Assembly: GCF_947495255.1 (NCBI RefSeq)
Contig: NZ_CANLYI010000001.1
Coordinates: 1-64,000, forward strand
Length of the DNA: 64,000 bases
Direction: 5' to 3'
From: an uncultured Winogradskyella sp.
Lineage (GTDB): Bacteria > Bacteroidota > Bacteroidia > Flavobacteriales > Flavobacteriaceae
Shown: in pieces, positions 55,886 to 63,504 of the stretch
Layout: each line of letters opens with the position of its first letter
Numbering within the stretch: the first letter of the stretch is position 1
Program-made: the position numbers and the translations under genes
Notes under the pieces: generated by a model
Told to the model about the DNA's origin: nothing
The model's database searches: none
What the model saw: only the letters and a program-made list of their open reading frames with translations

Positions 55886-56290
55886 TTATTCCCAATCTTT
55901 TTGAGTTCTGTAAACCACACCTTTAAAAAGTGCAACTATTTCATCTCCTCTTTTTACTTCAATAATATTGAAGCCTAATTTATTCTTTACCGTTTCTATT
56001 ACAGATTCTGCAACTATATAATCGCCTTCACTTAATGCTTCGATATGGTTTATACTTGTTTCTATAGAAACTGCATATTTACCATGTGTGTTTGCTGCAA
56101 ATCCGAAAGCTGTATCTGCTAATGAATAACTTATTCCACCATGTGCTTTATTCATGCTGTTTAGCATGTCGCCTCTAATGATCATTCCGACTTTGCATCG
56201 TCCGATTTCGCATTCTAGAATTTCTATTCCTAACCAAGTGCTGTAAGCATCTTGAGATAGCATTTTATATGGAATTTGCTCGCCTTTCAT
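55886..56290 (-). CDS. paaI: PaaI-type hydroxyphenylacetyl-CoA thioesterase
   Basis: A 134-residue hotdog-fold thioesterase with MLNSMNKAHGGISYSLADTAFGFAANTHG, which contains the PaaI catalytic region (Asn and Asp placed as in the family). It hydrolyses ring-hydroxylated phenylacetyl-CoA side products and frees CoA. It sits between paaH and the thiolase in the paa cluster. Confidence 0.93.
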   Translation of the reverse strand: MKGEQIPYKMLSQDAYSTWLGIEILECEIGRCKVGMIIRGDMLNSMNKAHGGISYSLADTAFGFAANTHGKYAVSIETSINHIEALSEGDYIVAESVIETVKNKLGFNIIEVKRGDEIVALFKGVVYRTQKDWE

Positions 56291-56294
56291 ATTT

Positions 56295-56315
56295 ATTTCC
56301 TACGACAGTGGGAAT
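56295..56315. repeat. type C' palindrome upstream of paaI
   Basis: ATTTCCTACGACAGTGGGAAT: degenerate form of the TTCCCACGA-A-GTGGG element at 57576. Confidence 0.6.
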
Positions 56316-56345
56316 CTTATTAATTATTATTATATTTAAAAAAAA

Positions 56346-56375
56346 CACTCCTAAAGTCCTCTCAAGGGGACAATT
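56346..56375. repeat. type D palindrome between paaH and paaI
   Basis: CACTCCTAAAGTCCTC-TCAA-GGGGACAATT, one G-U-like mismatch from the copy at 48402; 7 bases from the paaH stop. Confidence 0.72.
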
Positions 56376-56382
56376 GACGCGA

Positions 56383-57570
56383 TTAAAAAAACGATTTATC
56401 TTCTCTATTCATTTTACGTAACAACGGACTACATCTGTATCTATCTTCATGATATTCGTTATATAATTCATCCATTTTACTTACGCACCAATCGATTCCT
56501 TTTTCGTCTGCCCAAGCCAATAATCCATTTGGATAATTGACACCTTTAGTCATGGCATTGTCGATATCCTCAGCTGATGCAATGTTTAAAAATAAGGCAT
56601 CTGCTGCTTCGTTGATGAGCATTACTAATACACGATCGAAAATTTGATTTTTAAGCTCCATTTCCTCCTCGTAAGTTTCAAAAGTTCTTGAATTAGTGTG
56701 ATTAGTGTTAATTATTTTTCCATTTTGATCGTAATTATAATAACCTTTTCCTGATTTCCGTCCTAAATAACCTGCTTCTGAAAATCGTTTTTGGGTTAAT
56801 GATGGCTTATATCTTGGATCAAAATAGAATGCTGTAAAAACGGTTTCGGTTACTGTGTAATTAACGTCGTTTCCTATGAAATCCATCAATTCAAATGGTC
56901 CCATTCTGAAATCACCTAAAGACTTTAAGCTATGATCTATGGTTGCAAAATCTGCTAATCCTTCTTCGTAAATTCTTAGTGCTTCACCGTAAAATGGTCT
57001 TGCCACTCTGTTTACTATAAATCCTGGTGTGTCTTTAGCGACTGCTACAACTTTCTTCCAATCTTTAATGGTTTGTATGGCTTTTTCAAGAACCTCATTT
57101 GATGTTTGAATGGCTGGAATAACCTCAACCAATTTCATTAAAGGTGCTGGATTAAAAAAGTGAATCCCTACACAACGTTCTGGTTTGTTAAGTGATGCAG
57201 CAATAGATGCGATGGATAAACTAGAAGTGTTTGATGCAATAATACAATCGTCTGCAACATAGCTTTCCAATTCGGAAAACACTTTTTTCTTGATATCCAA
57301 GTTTTCAATAATTGCTTCAATAGTCAGATTTGAATCTGCTAAATCTTTTAGGTTGTTTACGTAAGAGATGTTTGCTTGAATTCTATCTTTTTCAGATGTA
57401 TCAATTCTTCCTTTTTCAATTAAACGTAATAATATTTTTTCAAGACTTGCTTTAGCTTTATCTAATGCAGCTTGATTAGTATCGTATAACTTTACTTTGC
57501 AACCAGAAGTTGCAGCAACTTGTGCGATGCCACTTCCCATGGTTCCTCCTCCTATGATTCCTATGTTCAT
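56383..57570 (-). CDS. paaH: 3-hydroxyacyl-CoA dehydrogenase
   Basis: The start is ATG 57570 (MNIGIIGGGTMGSG); the track ORF adds four residues by reading a GTG inside a palindrome. The 395-residue protein has the Rossmann NAD motif GGGTMGSGIAQVAA, HFFNPAPLMKLVEVI, KDTPGFIVNRVARPF, and two C-terminal helical domains (the second with DNAMTKGVNYPNGLLAW). It oxidises 3-hydroxyadipyl-CoA to 3-oxoadipyl-CoA. Confidence 0.94.
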   Translation of the reverse strand: MNIGIIGGGTMGSGIAQVAATSGCKVKLYDTNQAALDKAKASLEKILLRLIEKGRIDTSEKDRIQANISYVNNLKDLADSNLTIEAIIENLDIKKKVFSELESYVADDCIIASNTSSLSIASIAASLNKPERCVGIHFFNPAPLMKLVEVIPAIQTSNEVLEKAIQTIKDWKKVVAVAKDTPGFIVNRVARPFYGEALRIYEEGLADFATIDHSLKSLGDFRMGPFELMDFIGNDVNYTVTETVFTAFYFDPRYKPSLTQKRFSEAGYLGRKSGKGYYNYDQNGKIINTNHTNSRTFETYEEEMELKNQIFDRVLVMLINEAADALFLNIASAEDIDNAMTKGVNYPNGLLAWADEKGIDWCVSKMDELYNEYHEDRYRCSPLLRKMNREDKSFF

Positions 57571-57575
57571 CCTTG

Positions 57576-57594
57576 TTCCCACGAAAGTGGGTGA
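57576..57594. repeat. type C' palindrome upstream of paaH
   Basis: TTCCCACGAAAGTGGGTGA: CCCAC/GTGGG stem placed 5 bases before the paaH ATG, overlapping the ribosome-binding region. Confidence 0.7.
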
Positions 57595-57621
57595 CTTTTA
57601 ATTAAACTTCTATTTTTTATA

Positions 57622-57648
57622 CCTACAAGGTTTTAAAAACCTTGCAGG
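57622..57648. repeat. type A palindrome between dehydratase and paaH genes
   Basis: CCTACAAGGTTTT / AAAACCTTGCAGG arms with one mismatch, 7 bases after the dehydratase stop. Confidence 0.8.
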
Positions 57649-57654
57649 ATAATT

Positions 57655-58590
57655 TTAAAAAGGTAGATTTTTCACATCTACATTACCGCCAGATAAAATG
57701 ATGCCGACGTTCTTATTTTTAAATTCTTCTTTATTATTTAACACTGCTGCAAAAGGAACAGCACATGAAGGCTCAATAACAATCTTCATGCGTTCCCAAA
57801 TTAATTGCATTGCATTTATTATTTCATCTTCTTCAACACGAATAATCTTATCCACATATTTTTGAATAATCGGAAAATTACGATCACCTAAATGCGTTCT
57901 TAATCCATCAGCAACGGTATGAAAACTCTCGTTAGTTTCTATTTTACCTGAAATTAATGAACGATAAGCATCATCTGCTTCCATAGGTTCTCCTCCAATA
58001 ACTTTACAGTTGTTTGAAAAGTAGTGTGCTGCCAGCGCTGTGCCTGCAATTAACCCTCCTCCTCCAACTGGTGTTAAAATTACATCCAAATTTGGTTGTT
58101 CTTCTAACAGCTCAATTGCTGCTGTACTGTTTCCGTAAATTACCTCATCTTGATTTGATGGATGTAAAAATGTTGCTCCTTTTTCTTCTTTTATGCTATT
58201 GGCAGTTGCTTCTCTTGCTTGAGGTGTCGATTCACATTCTATGATTTCTCCCTCGTAAGTTCTAACACCATCTTTTTTAACTTGAGGTGCATTCTCTGGC
58301 ATTACAATATATGCTTTAACTCCTAATTTCTGAGCTGCTAATGATACAGCTTGAGCAAAATTACCAGACGAATGTGTAACCACGCCACGTTGTCTTTCTT
58401 CTTCCGAAAGTGATAAAATGGCATTTGCAGCACCTCGCATTTTAAAGGCTCCCATTTTTTGAAAGTTCTCACACTTAAAAAACAAATTACAACCTGCTTT
58501 TTCATTTAATAACTGTGAGGTTAACACAGGTGTTTTATGAATAAAGGGTTTTATTCGGTTGTGAGTTTCTATGAGAGTTTGTTTATTCAT
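57655..58590 (-). CDS. serine/threonine dehydratase-like PLP enzyme within the paa cluster
   Basis: The 311-residue fold-type II PLP enzyme has FFKCENFQKMGAFKMRGAANA, with the PLP Lys in the K-M-GAFKMRGA context, VTHSSGNFAQAVSLAA, and the phosphate loop LTPVGGGGLIAGTAL. There is no C-terminal ACT domain, so it resembles catabolic threonine dehydratase or serine racemase rather than biosynthetic IlvA. It is on the same strand as the paa genes, between paaG and paaH, with palindromes in both flanking spacers. It has no known step in phenylacetate breakdown. Confidence 0.88.
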   Translation of the reverse strand: MNKQTLIETHNRIKPFIHKTPVLTSQLLNEKAGCNLFFKCENFQKMGAFKMRGAANAILSLSEEERQRGVVTHSSGNFAQAVSLAAQKLGVKAYIVMPENAPQVKKDGVRTYEGEIIECESTPQAREATANSIKEEKGATFLHPSNQDEVIYGNSTAAIELLEEQPNLDVILTPVGGGGLIAGTALAAHYFSNNCKVIGGEPMEADDAYRSLISGKIETNESFHTVADGLRTHLGDRNFPIIQKYVDKIIRVEEDEIINAMQLIWERMKIVIEPSCAVPFAAVLNNKEEFKNKNVGIILSGGNVDVKNLPF

Positions 58591-58594
58591 ATTT

Positions 58595-58640
58595 GTTCTC
58601 GATACAAAATTGCAAAAAGCAATTTCACTCGAACTGACGT
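58595..58640. repeat. type B palindrome between paaG and dehydratase genes
   Basis: GTTCTCGATACAAAATTGC ... GCAATTTCACTCGAAC: outer GTTC.CGA/TCGAAC and inner AAATTGC/GCAATTT stems. It fills nearly the whole spacer. Confidence 0.82.
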
Positions 58641-58644
58641 TAAT

Positions 58645-59427
58645 CTAGTTCCCTTTGAAATTTGGTTGACGTTTTTCTATAAACGCTGCAACACCTTCTT
58701 TATAATCTTCACTTTGTGCTGCTTCTATTTGTAATTTAGATTCTAAAGCTAATTGAGATTCTAAATCGTTAGTCATCGATGTATTGAACAATTCTTTGAT
58801 CATACCTAATGCTTTAGTTGGCATGTTTGCTAGTTTTAAAGCTAGTTTATTAATCGTTTCGTCAAATTCTTCAGTTGGAACACATTTATAAATCATTCCC
58901 ATTTTTTCAGCTTCTTCAGCTCCAATTTTATCACCTAACATCGCTAATGCTAATGCTTTTTGAAAACCTATTAGTCTTGGTAAAAAGAAAGTCCCAGCAC
59001 TATCTGGAACTAAACCGATTAAACTAAATGCCTGAATAAAACTTACTTTTTCGTGAGCAACAACAACATCGCAAGCCAAAGCAATATTTGCTCCAGCACC
59101 AGCTGCTACTCCATTAATAGCTCCAATAATTGGTTTTTTAATAGAACGAATTCTTGTAATTATTGGATTGTAATGTTCTTCTAGTATTTTTTTGAATCCA
59201 GGGTTTAAATCTGGATCTGTAACTTCTTTTAAATCTTGACCAGCACAAAAAGCTTTTCCGTTTCCTGTTAAGACAATAGCTCTTACTTCTTTATTTGTTT
59301 CGCAAGCATCCAAGGTTTCTTGTAAGCTAAATGCCATTTCACGATTGAAACTATTAAATACTTCTGGTCTATTGAACGTGATGTACGCTACTTTGTTTTC
59401 AATTTTAAGCTGAATGCTTTTGCTCAT
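58645..59427 (-). CDS. paaG: 1,2-epoxyphenylacetyl-CoA isomerase
   Basis: PaaG turns the ring epoxide into oxepin-CoA. The 260-residue crotonase-fold protein has AFCAGQDLKEV, GVAAGAGANIALACDVVVA, and the PaaG-type FSLIGLVPDSAGTFFLPRLIG with the catalytic Asp. It lies directly after the epoxidase subunit genes. Identification over a generic hydratase rests on this motif and on position. Confidence 0.92.
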   Translation of the reverse strand: MSKSIQLKIENKVAYITFNRPEVFNSFNREMAFSLQETLDACETNKEVRAIVLTGNGKAFCAGQDLKEVTDPDLNPGFKKILEEHYNPIITRIRSIKKPIIGAINGVAAGAGANIALACDVVVAHEKVSFIQAFSLIGLVPDSAGTFFLPRLIGFQKALALAMLGDKIGAEEAEKMGMIYKCVPTEEFDETINKLALKLANMPTKALGMIKELFNTSMTNDLESQLALESKLQIEAAQSEDYKEGVAAFIEKRQPNFKGN

Positions 59428-59440
59428 ATTTCACTTTTTT

Positions 59441-59473
59441 AGACCTGTCAGGTTTTAAAAACCTGACAGGTCT
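59441..59473. repeat. type A perfect palindrome between paaD and paaG
   Basis: A perfect 33-base inverted repeat: 16-base arm AGACCTGTCAGGTTTT and its complement around a single A. It fills most of the 51-base spacer. Confidence 0.88.
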
Positions 59474-59478
59474 GTTTC

Positions 59479-59979
59479 TTACTTTAAACATTTAAAATAG
59501 TCAAACGGTTCTTGGCAATCATCACACTGAAATTGTGCTTTACATGCTGTAGACCCAAACTGACTTACTAATCTTGTATTTGTGGAACCACAATTGGTAC
59601 ACTTTACCAATCGTTTTCCATTTAGCAACACATCTTTATCTGCTTCTGCACTTAAAGGTGCTGCAATACCATAATCTTCTAATGCTTTACGACCTCTTGG
59701 TGTAATCCAATCGGTTGTCCAAGCTGGAGCTAGAATTAATTCTATTTCAGACTTGTATCCTTCTGCTTTTAATGCAGCTTTAATATCGTCTCCAATAACA
59801 TCCATTGCTGGACAACCACTATAGGTTGGTGTTATTTGCACTTTTACAATATCATTTTCTATAACAGCTGTACGAACAACTCCCATATCCATAATTGATA
59901 ATACTGGAATTTCAGGATCTGAAACTTGTTCCAGAATTGGAATTAAGATTTGGTCTATATTTTGTTCTGTTGTTGTCAT
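59479..59979 (-). CDS. paaD: phenylacetyl-CoA epoxidase maturation subunit PaaD
   Basis: The 166-residue protein has a MIP18/DUF59 domain (ISD-like: LEQVSDPEIPVLSIMDMGVVR, TPTYSGCPAMDVI) and a C-terminal zinc-ribbon-like cluster (CTNCGSTNT ... CDDCQEPFDYFKC). It is thought to help iron-sulfur or di-iron assembly for the PaaABCE monooxygenase. It follows paaC. Confidence 0.94.
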   Translation of the reverse strand: MTTTEQNIDQILIPILEQVSDPEIPVLSIMDMGVVRTAVIENDIVKVQITPTYSGCPAMDVIGDDIKAALKAEGYKSEIELILAPAWTTDWITPRGRKALEDYGIAAPLSAEADKDVLLNGKRLVKCTNCGSTNTRLVSQFGSTACKAQFQCDDCQEPFDYFKCLK

Positions 59980-60052
59980 TTTTTGAAGTTGAAGTTGAAA
60001 CTGAATTTGAAGTGTTCTTTTTTCAAATTCAAGTTCGATTTCAATTTCTTTT
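59980..60052. repeat. type F hairpin between paaC and paaD
   Basis: Plus strand: TTTGAAGTTGAAGTTGAAAC then TTCAAATTCAAGTTCGATTTC. These TTGAA/TTCAA-rich arms of about 25 bases are imperfectly complementary around AGTGTTCTTT. The element fills the whole spacer and resembles 55821-55870. Confidence 0.68.
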
Positions 60053-60808
60053 TTACCATTCCATATTTGGATAAGCTCTTTGCATGTATTGAAGCTCTGC
60101 TAACAAATATCCTAAATGCTCTGTATGAATTCCTTTTTTACCTCCTTTTTGGAACCATTTAGATTCTGGGATTTGTAAAGTAGATTCTTCTAAAACAGCA
60201 TTTACTTTATTGTAGTATGCCTCTTTTAATTTAGTAACATCTACGCCTATTCCTTCTGAAACCATTGCTATGTCTGCTTCTGCCTGATGAAACAACTCGT
60301 CTGTGTACGTCCATAATCCATCTATAGCATCTTGCATTTTTTGATGACTTACTTCTGTTCCATCACCTAAACGTTTTATCCAATCTGAAGAAAAACGCAA
60401 ATGATAACTTACTTCTTTTATCGATTTGTTTGCTATTGCAGACAATGTTAAATCTTTACTTTTTTGTAATTCTTGTAAAAAAAGTAAATGATACACATCG
60501 AATAAAAACTGACGTGCCATTGTGTATGCAAAATTTGTATTTGGTTGTTCTACCAATAATACATTTACATATTCTCTTTCTTTACGAAGCATTGCAATAT
60601 CATCTTCGGTTCTATTATCTCCTGCAATTTTAGCAGCATATTGATAATAACTTCTCACTTGTCCAAATAAATCTAATGAGATATTTGTGCATGCAATATC
60701 TGTTTCTAGACTTGGTCCATGACCTGTTAACTCTCCTAATCTTTGCCCAAGGATAAGACTGTTGTCTGCTATTCCTAGAATGTAGTTGTATAGGTTTTCG
60801 TTTTTCAT
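60053..60808 (-). CDS. paaC: phenylacetyl-CoA epoxidase structural subunit PaaC
   Basis: The 251-residue ferritin-like protein begins NLYNYILGIADNSLILGQRLGEL. It continues with GHGPSLETDIACTNISLDL, LLVEQPNTNFAYTMARQFL and KEVSYHLRFSSDWIKRLGDG. PaaC pairs with PaaA and supports the catalytic di-iron subunit without itself being the active site. Confidence 0.95.
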   Translation of the reverse strand: MKNENLYNYILGIADNSLILGQRLGELTGHGPSLETDIACTNISLDLFGQVRSYYQYAAKIAGDNRTEDDIAMLRKEREYVNVLLVEQPNTNFAYTMARQFLFDVYHLLFLQELQKSKDLTLSAIANKSIKEVSYHLRFSSDWIKRLGDGTEVSHQKMQDAIDGLWTYTDELFHQAEADIAMVSEGIGVDVTKLKEAYYNKVNAVLEESTLQIPESKWFQKGGKKGIHTEHLGYLLAELQYMQRAYPNMEW

Positions 60809-60814
60809 CTTAAG

Positions 60815-60834
60815 TGCCCACGAAAATGGGTGTC
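60815..60834. repeat. type C' palindrome upstream of paaC
   Basis: TGCCCACGAAAATGGGTGTC: CCCAC/ATGGG stem 6 bases before the paaC ATG on the transcript, like the element before paaH. Confidence 0.65.
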
Positions 60835-60844
60835 TATTTAATTA

Positions 60845-60890
60845 GTTCTCGATACGATTCCAATAAAAAATCGGAATCACTCGAAGTGAC
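60845..60890. repeat. type B palindrome between paaB and paaC
   Basis: GTTCTCGATACGATTCC ... GGAATCACTCGAAGTGAC: same ends as other type B elements, with a CGATTCC/GGAATC inner stem. Confidence 0.8.
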
Positions 60891-60910
60891 GTTTAGTTTC
60901 AATTTATGAG

Positions 60911-60930
60911 ATTCCTGCGTTGGCAGGAAT
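60911..60930. repeat. type C palindrome after paaB
   Basis: ATTCCTGCGTTGGCAGGAAT: ATTCCTGC / GCAGGAAT arms; abuts the paaB stop codon. Confidence 0.75.
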
Positions 60931-61221
60931 TTACATATGTTTTACCTCGTCTGGTAAATCGTAAAATGTTGGATGACGATATACTTTATCGTGAGCTGGC
61001 TCAAACATTTCGCCATTATTCTCAGGATTTGATGCTGTGATATTTTTAGATTCTACAACCCAAATACTAACACCTTCGCTTCTTCTTGTGTACACATCGC
61101 GTGCATTTTCTAGAGCCATATCTTCATCTGCAGCGTGTAAACTTCCGCAGTGACGATGTTCTAATCCGTTTTTACTTCTTACAAAGACTTCCCAAAGTGG
61201 CCAGTTTTTTTTATCAGACAT
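60931..61221 (-). CDS. paaB: phenylacetyl-CoA epoxidase subunit PaaB
   Basis: The 96-residue protein has the PaaB pattern WPLWEVFVRSKNGLEHRHCGSLHAADEDMALENARDVYTRR and SIWVVESKNI. PaaB bridges the PaaAC heterodimers in the multicomponent monooxygenase. It lies between paaA and paaC. Confidence 0.96.
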   Translation of the reverse strand: MSDKKNWPLWEVFVRSKNGLEHRHCGSLHAADEDMALENARDVYTRRSEGVSIWVVESKNITASNPENNGEMFEPAHDKVYRHPTFYDLPDEVKHM

Positions 61222-61245
61222 AATTTATATGTGTTTTTTCATCTT

Positions 61246-61290
61246 GTTCTCGATACAAAATTGCTAAAGAGCAATTTCACTCGAACTGAC
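61246..61290. repeat. type B palindrome between paaA and paaB
   Basis: GTTCTCGATACAAAATTGC ... GCAATTTCACTCGAACTGAC; almost identical to the copy at 58595, differing mainly in the loop. Confidence 0.85.
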
Positions 61291-61298
61291 AATGAAAT

Positions 61299-62255
61299 TT
61301 AAATTGCTTGTTTTTGTTTTCTTTCTTGTTTCTTCTGTGCATAAGCCATAGCTGCATCACGAACCCATTCTCCTTCTTCCCATGCACCAACACGTGCTTT
61401 CATACGCTCTTTATTCATTGGCCCATGACCTTTTACTACTTGCCAGAACTCGTCCCAATTGATTTCTCCGAAATCGTAACTTTGACGCTCTTCGTTCCAT
61501 TTTAAATCTGCATCTGGAATTGTCAACCCAATTAATTCGGCTTGAGGCACTGTTTGATCTATAAACTGCTGACGTAAATCGTCGTTAGACTTACGTTTTA
61601 ATTTCCATTTCATAGATTGCTCTGTATGTATAGACTCTGCATCTGTAGGACCTAACATCATTAAACTTGGCCACCACCAACGGTTTAAAGCATCTTGAGC
61701 TAATTCTTTTTGCTCAGGAGTTCCGTTAGTTAGCTTTATCATGATTTCGTAACCTTGACGCTGGTGAAAACTTTCTTCTTTACAAACACGAACCATTGCT
61801 CGTGCATATGGTCCATAAGATGTATTACATAATGGTACTTGGTTTATAATTGCTGCTCCATCTACTAACCAACCTACGGCTCCCATATCTGCCCAAGTTA
61901 CTGTTGGGTAGTTAAATATTGAAGAGTATTTTGCTTTTCCAGAGTGTAGTTGCTCGTATAATTCTTCGCGAGAAACACCTAGCGTTTCACAAGCAGAATA
62001 TAAGTATAACCCGTGTCCTGCTTCGTCTTGTACTTTTGCTAATAAAGCAACTTTACGACGTAATGAAGGCGCTCTTGTAATCCAGTTTCCTTCTGGAAGC
62101 ATTCCTACAATTTCGGAATGTGCGTGTTGCGACATTTGCCTAATATGCGTTTTGCGATATTTTTCTGGCATCCAATCTTTTGGTTCGATTTTCTCGTCTC
62201 TTGCAATACGTGCTTCGAATTGCGTTTCTAGGTTTTTTATTTGTTCTTCACTCAT
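61299..62255 (-). CDS. paaA: phenylacetyl-CoA epoxidase catalytic subunit PaaA
   Basis: The 318-residue ferritin-like subunit carries the di-iron ligands in [16 protein letters not shown] (E..H) and [15 protein letters not shown] (E..H). It also has the family start [26 protein letters not shown] and the [24 protein letters not shown] tail. It inserts oxygen into the ring of phenylacetyl-CoA to form the 1,2-epoxide, with electrons from PaaE. Confidence 0.97.
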   Translation of the reverse strand: MSEEQIKNLETQFEARIARDEKIEPKDWMPEKYRKTHIRQMSQHAHSEIVGMLPEGNWITRAPSLRRKVALLAKVQDEAGHGLYLYSACETLGVSREELYEQLHSGKAKYSSIFNYPTVTWADMGAVGWLVDGAAIINQVPLCNTSYGPYARAMVRVCKEESFHQRQGYEIMIKLTNGTPEQKELAQDALNRWWWPSLMMLGPTDAESIHTEQSMKWKLKRKSNDDLRQQFIDQTVPQAELIGLTIPDADLKWNEERQSYDFGEINWDEFWQVVKGHGPMNKERMKARVGAWEEGEWVRDAAMAYAQKKQERKQKQAI

Positions 62256-62260
62256 TATAA

Positions 62261-62293
62261 TAGCTATTAGCTATTGGCTCTTGGCCTTTAGCA
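62261..62293. repeat. tandem heptamer repeat between paaE and paaA
   Basis: TAGCTAT TAGCTAT TGGCTCT TGGCCTT TAGC: about four and a half diverging 7-base units just upstream of the paaA start. Confidence 0.6.
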
Positions 62294-62331
62294 TGTTGAA
62301 CTTAATTTTTCTTTTTCAATATATTTTTCAA

Positions 62332-62351
62332 ATTCCTGAATTGGCAGGAAT
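62332..62351. repeat. type C palindrome between paaE and paaA
   Basis: ATTCCTGAATTGGCAGGAAT: ATTCCTG / CAGGAAT arms; 11 bases after the paaE stop. Confidence 0.72.
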
Positions 62352-62362
62352 AACAAATCTTT

Positions 62363-63436
62363 TTAGACATCAAAGTCTACTACAACTTTCTCTGTTGTTG
62401 GCACTGCTTGACAACTTAGTACCAGTTGTTGTGCAACTTCTTTATCGTCTAACGCATAATTAATTTTCATTTCTACAGCACCTTCAATAACTCTACATTT
62501 ACAAGTACTACAAACACCTCCTTTGCAAGCAAATGGCAAGTCAGCGCCTGCTCCTAAGGCAGCATCTAAGATATTATCGTATTCTTTAGTCATGGTGAAT
62601 AAGAATTCTTTTCCTCCATCAACTATAGTGACTTCAGTTCCTTCTACATTTTGTTTTGCAAGACGTTCTGCTCGTTTTATATCTTCTTCTGAAAGTCCGG
62701 TAACAAAAAGCTCGAAGTGAACTAATTCTTTTGGCAAACCTGCATTAATGAGATATTCACTAACGTAGTTTACCATTTTTTCAGGTCCACAAAGAAAGAC
62801 TTCACTTGTATCTGGAATATCAATAAAAGTCTTTGTTAGAACCTTCATTTTTTCATCGTCGAACCTACCATTAAACAACTCGATATCTCTACGTTCTTTA
62901 GTTAAGAAATAATAGATTTCTAGTCTGCCAAAAAATGTATTACGCAATTGTTCTAGTTCTTCTTTAAAAATAATGGATTTTGCTGTTTTATTTACATAAA
63001 ACAGTTTACAAGTCGCGTTTGGCTCTGCTGATAAGTGAGCTTTTATCATGGAAAGTACTGGTGTTACACCACTTCCTGCCGCAAAAAATAAATAATTTTT
63101 AGATACTTCTGGTTGCACAGGAATTCCAAAATTTCCGCTTGGCGACATGACTTCTATTTCATCTCCTGCTTTTAAACTTTCGTTTACATAGGTTGAAAAC
63201 TTACCCTCTGGAATTAACTTAACTGCTACTTTCCATTGGTTATCATTTGGACCAGAACAAAGTGAGTAAGAACGACGAACATCTTCGTCATTAATATCTG
63301 CTTTTAGTGTTAGATGCTGCCCTTGACGAAATTGAAATTCGCTTTTAAGTGCTATTGGAACATGAAAATCTATAACAGAAGTATCTTCCGTCTCTTTGTA
63401 AATGTCTTTTATTTTGAGCTTATAAAATTGCGCCAT
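62363..63436 (-). CDS. paaE: phenylacetyl-CoA epoxidase reductase subunit PaaE
   Basis: The 357-residue protein has an FAD/NAD(P)H ferredoxin-reductase region (RRSYSLCSGPNDNQW for FAD, FFAAGSGVTPVLSMIKAHL for the pyridine nucleotide). It ends in a plant-type [2Fe-2S] ferredoxin domain (FACKGGVCSTCKCRVIEG). It passes electrons from NADPH to the PaaA di-iron site. It is first of the structural genes, behind a promoter box and an operator-like palindrome. Confidence 0.96.
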   Translation of the reverse strand: MAQFYKLKIKDIYKETEDTSVIDFHVPIALKSEFQFRQGQHLTLKADINDEDVRRSYSLCSGPNDNQWKVAVKLIPEGKFSTYVNESLKAGDEIEVMSPSGNFGIPVQPEVSKNYLFFAAGSGVTPVLSMIKAHLSAEPNATCKLFYVNKTAKSIIFKEELEQLRNTFFGRLEIYYFLTKERRDIELFNGRFDDEKMKVLTKTFIDIPDTSEVFLCGPEKMVNYVSEYLINAGLPKELVHFELFVTGLSEEDIKRAERLAKQNVEGTEVTIVDGGKEFLFTMTKEYDNILDAALGAGADLPFACKGGVCSTCKCRVIEGAVEMKINYALDDKEVAQQLVLSCQAVPTTEKVVVDFDV

Positions 63437-63455
63437 TATTAATTTTTATAACAAA

Positions 63456-63473
63456 AACTAACACTTGTTAGTT
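63456..63473. promoter_or_regulatory. probable TetR-family operator upstream of paaE
   Basis: AACTAACACTTGTTAGTT is a perfect 8-2-8 inverted repeat. It lies between the minus-strand -7 box (63481-63488) and the paaE start (63436), next to a TetR-family gene, so binding would block transcription. Confidence 0.68.
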
Positions 63474-63480
63474 CACTAAG

Positions 63481-63488
63481 CAAAGTTA
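63481..63488 (-). promoter_or_regulatory. candidate -7 promoter box for the paa cluster
   Basis: Minus-strand TAACTTTG matches TAnnTTTG 45 bases before the paaE ATG. No good -33 TTG was found, which would fit a regulated promoter or a false match. Confidence 0.5.
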
Positions 63489-63504
63489 TAAAATTTAATC
63501 TAAA

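Noticed and set aside
58537-58734. 65-residue plus-strand ORF across the dehydratase/paaG spacer
   Set aside because: Runs through a type B palindrome and antisense to two real genes; no support.
47066-62351. CRISPR array interpretation of the repeated palindromes
   Set aside because: Repeats are of several kinds, irregularly spaced, separated by whole genes, and have no unique spacers or cas genes.
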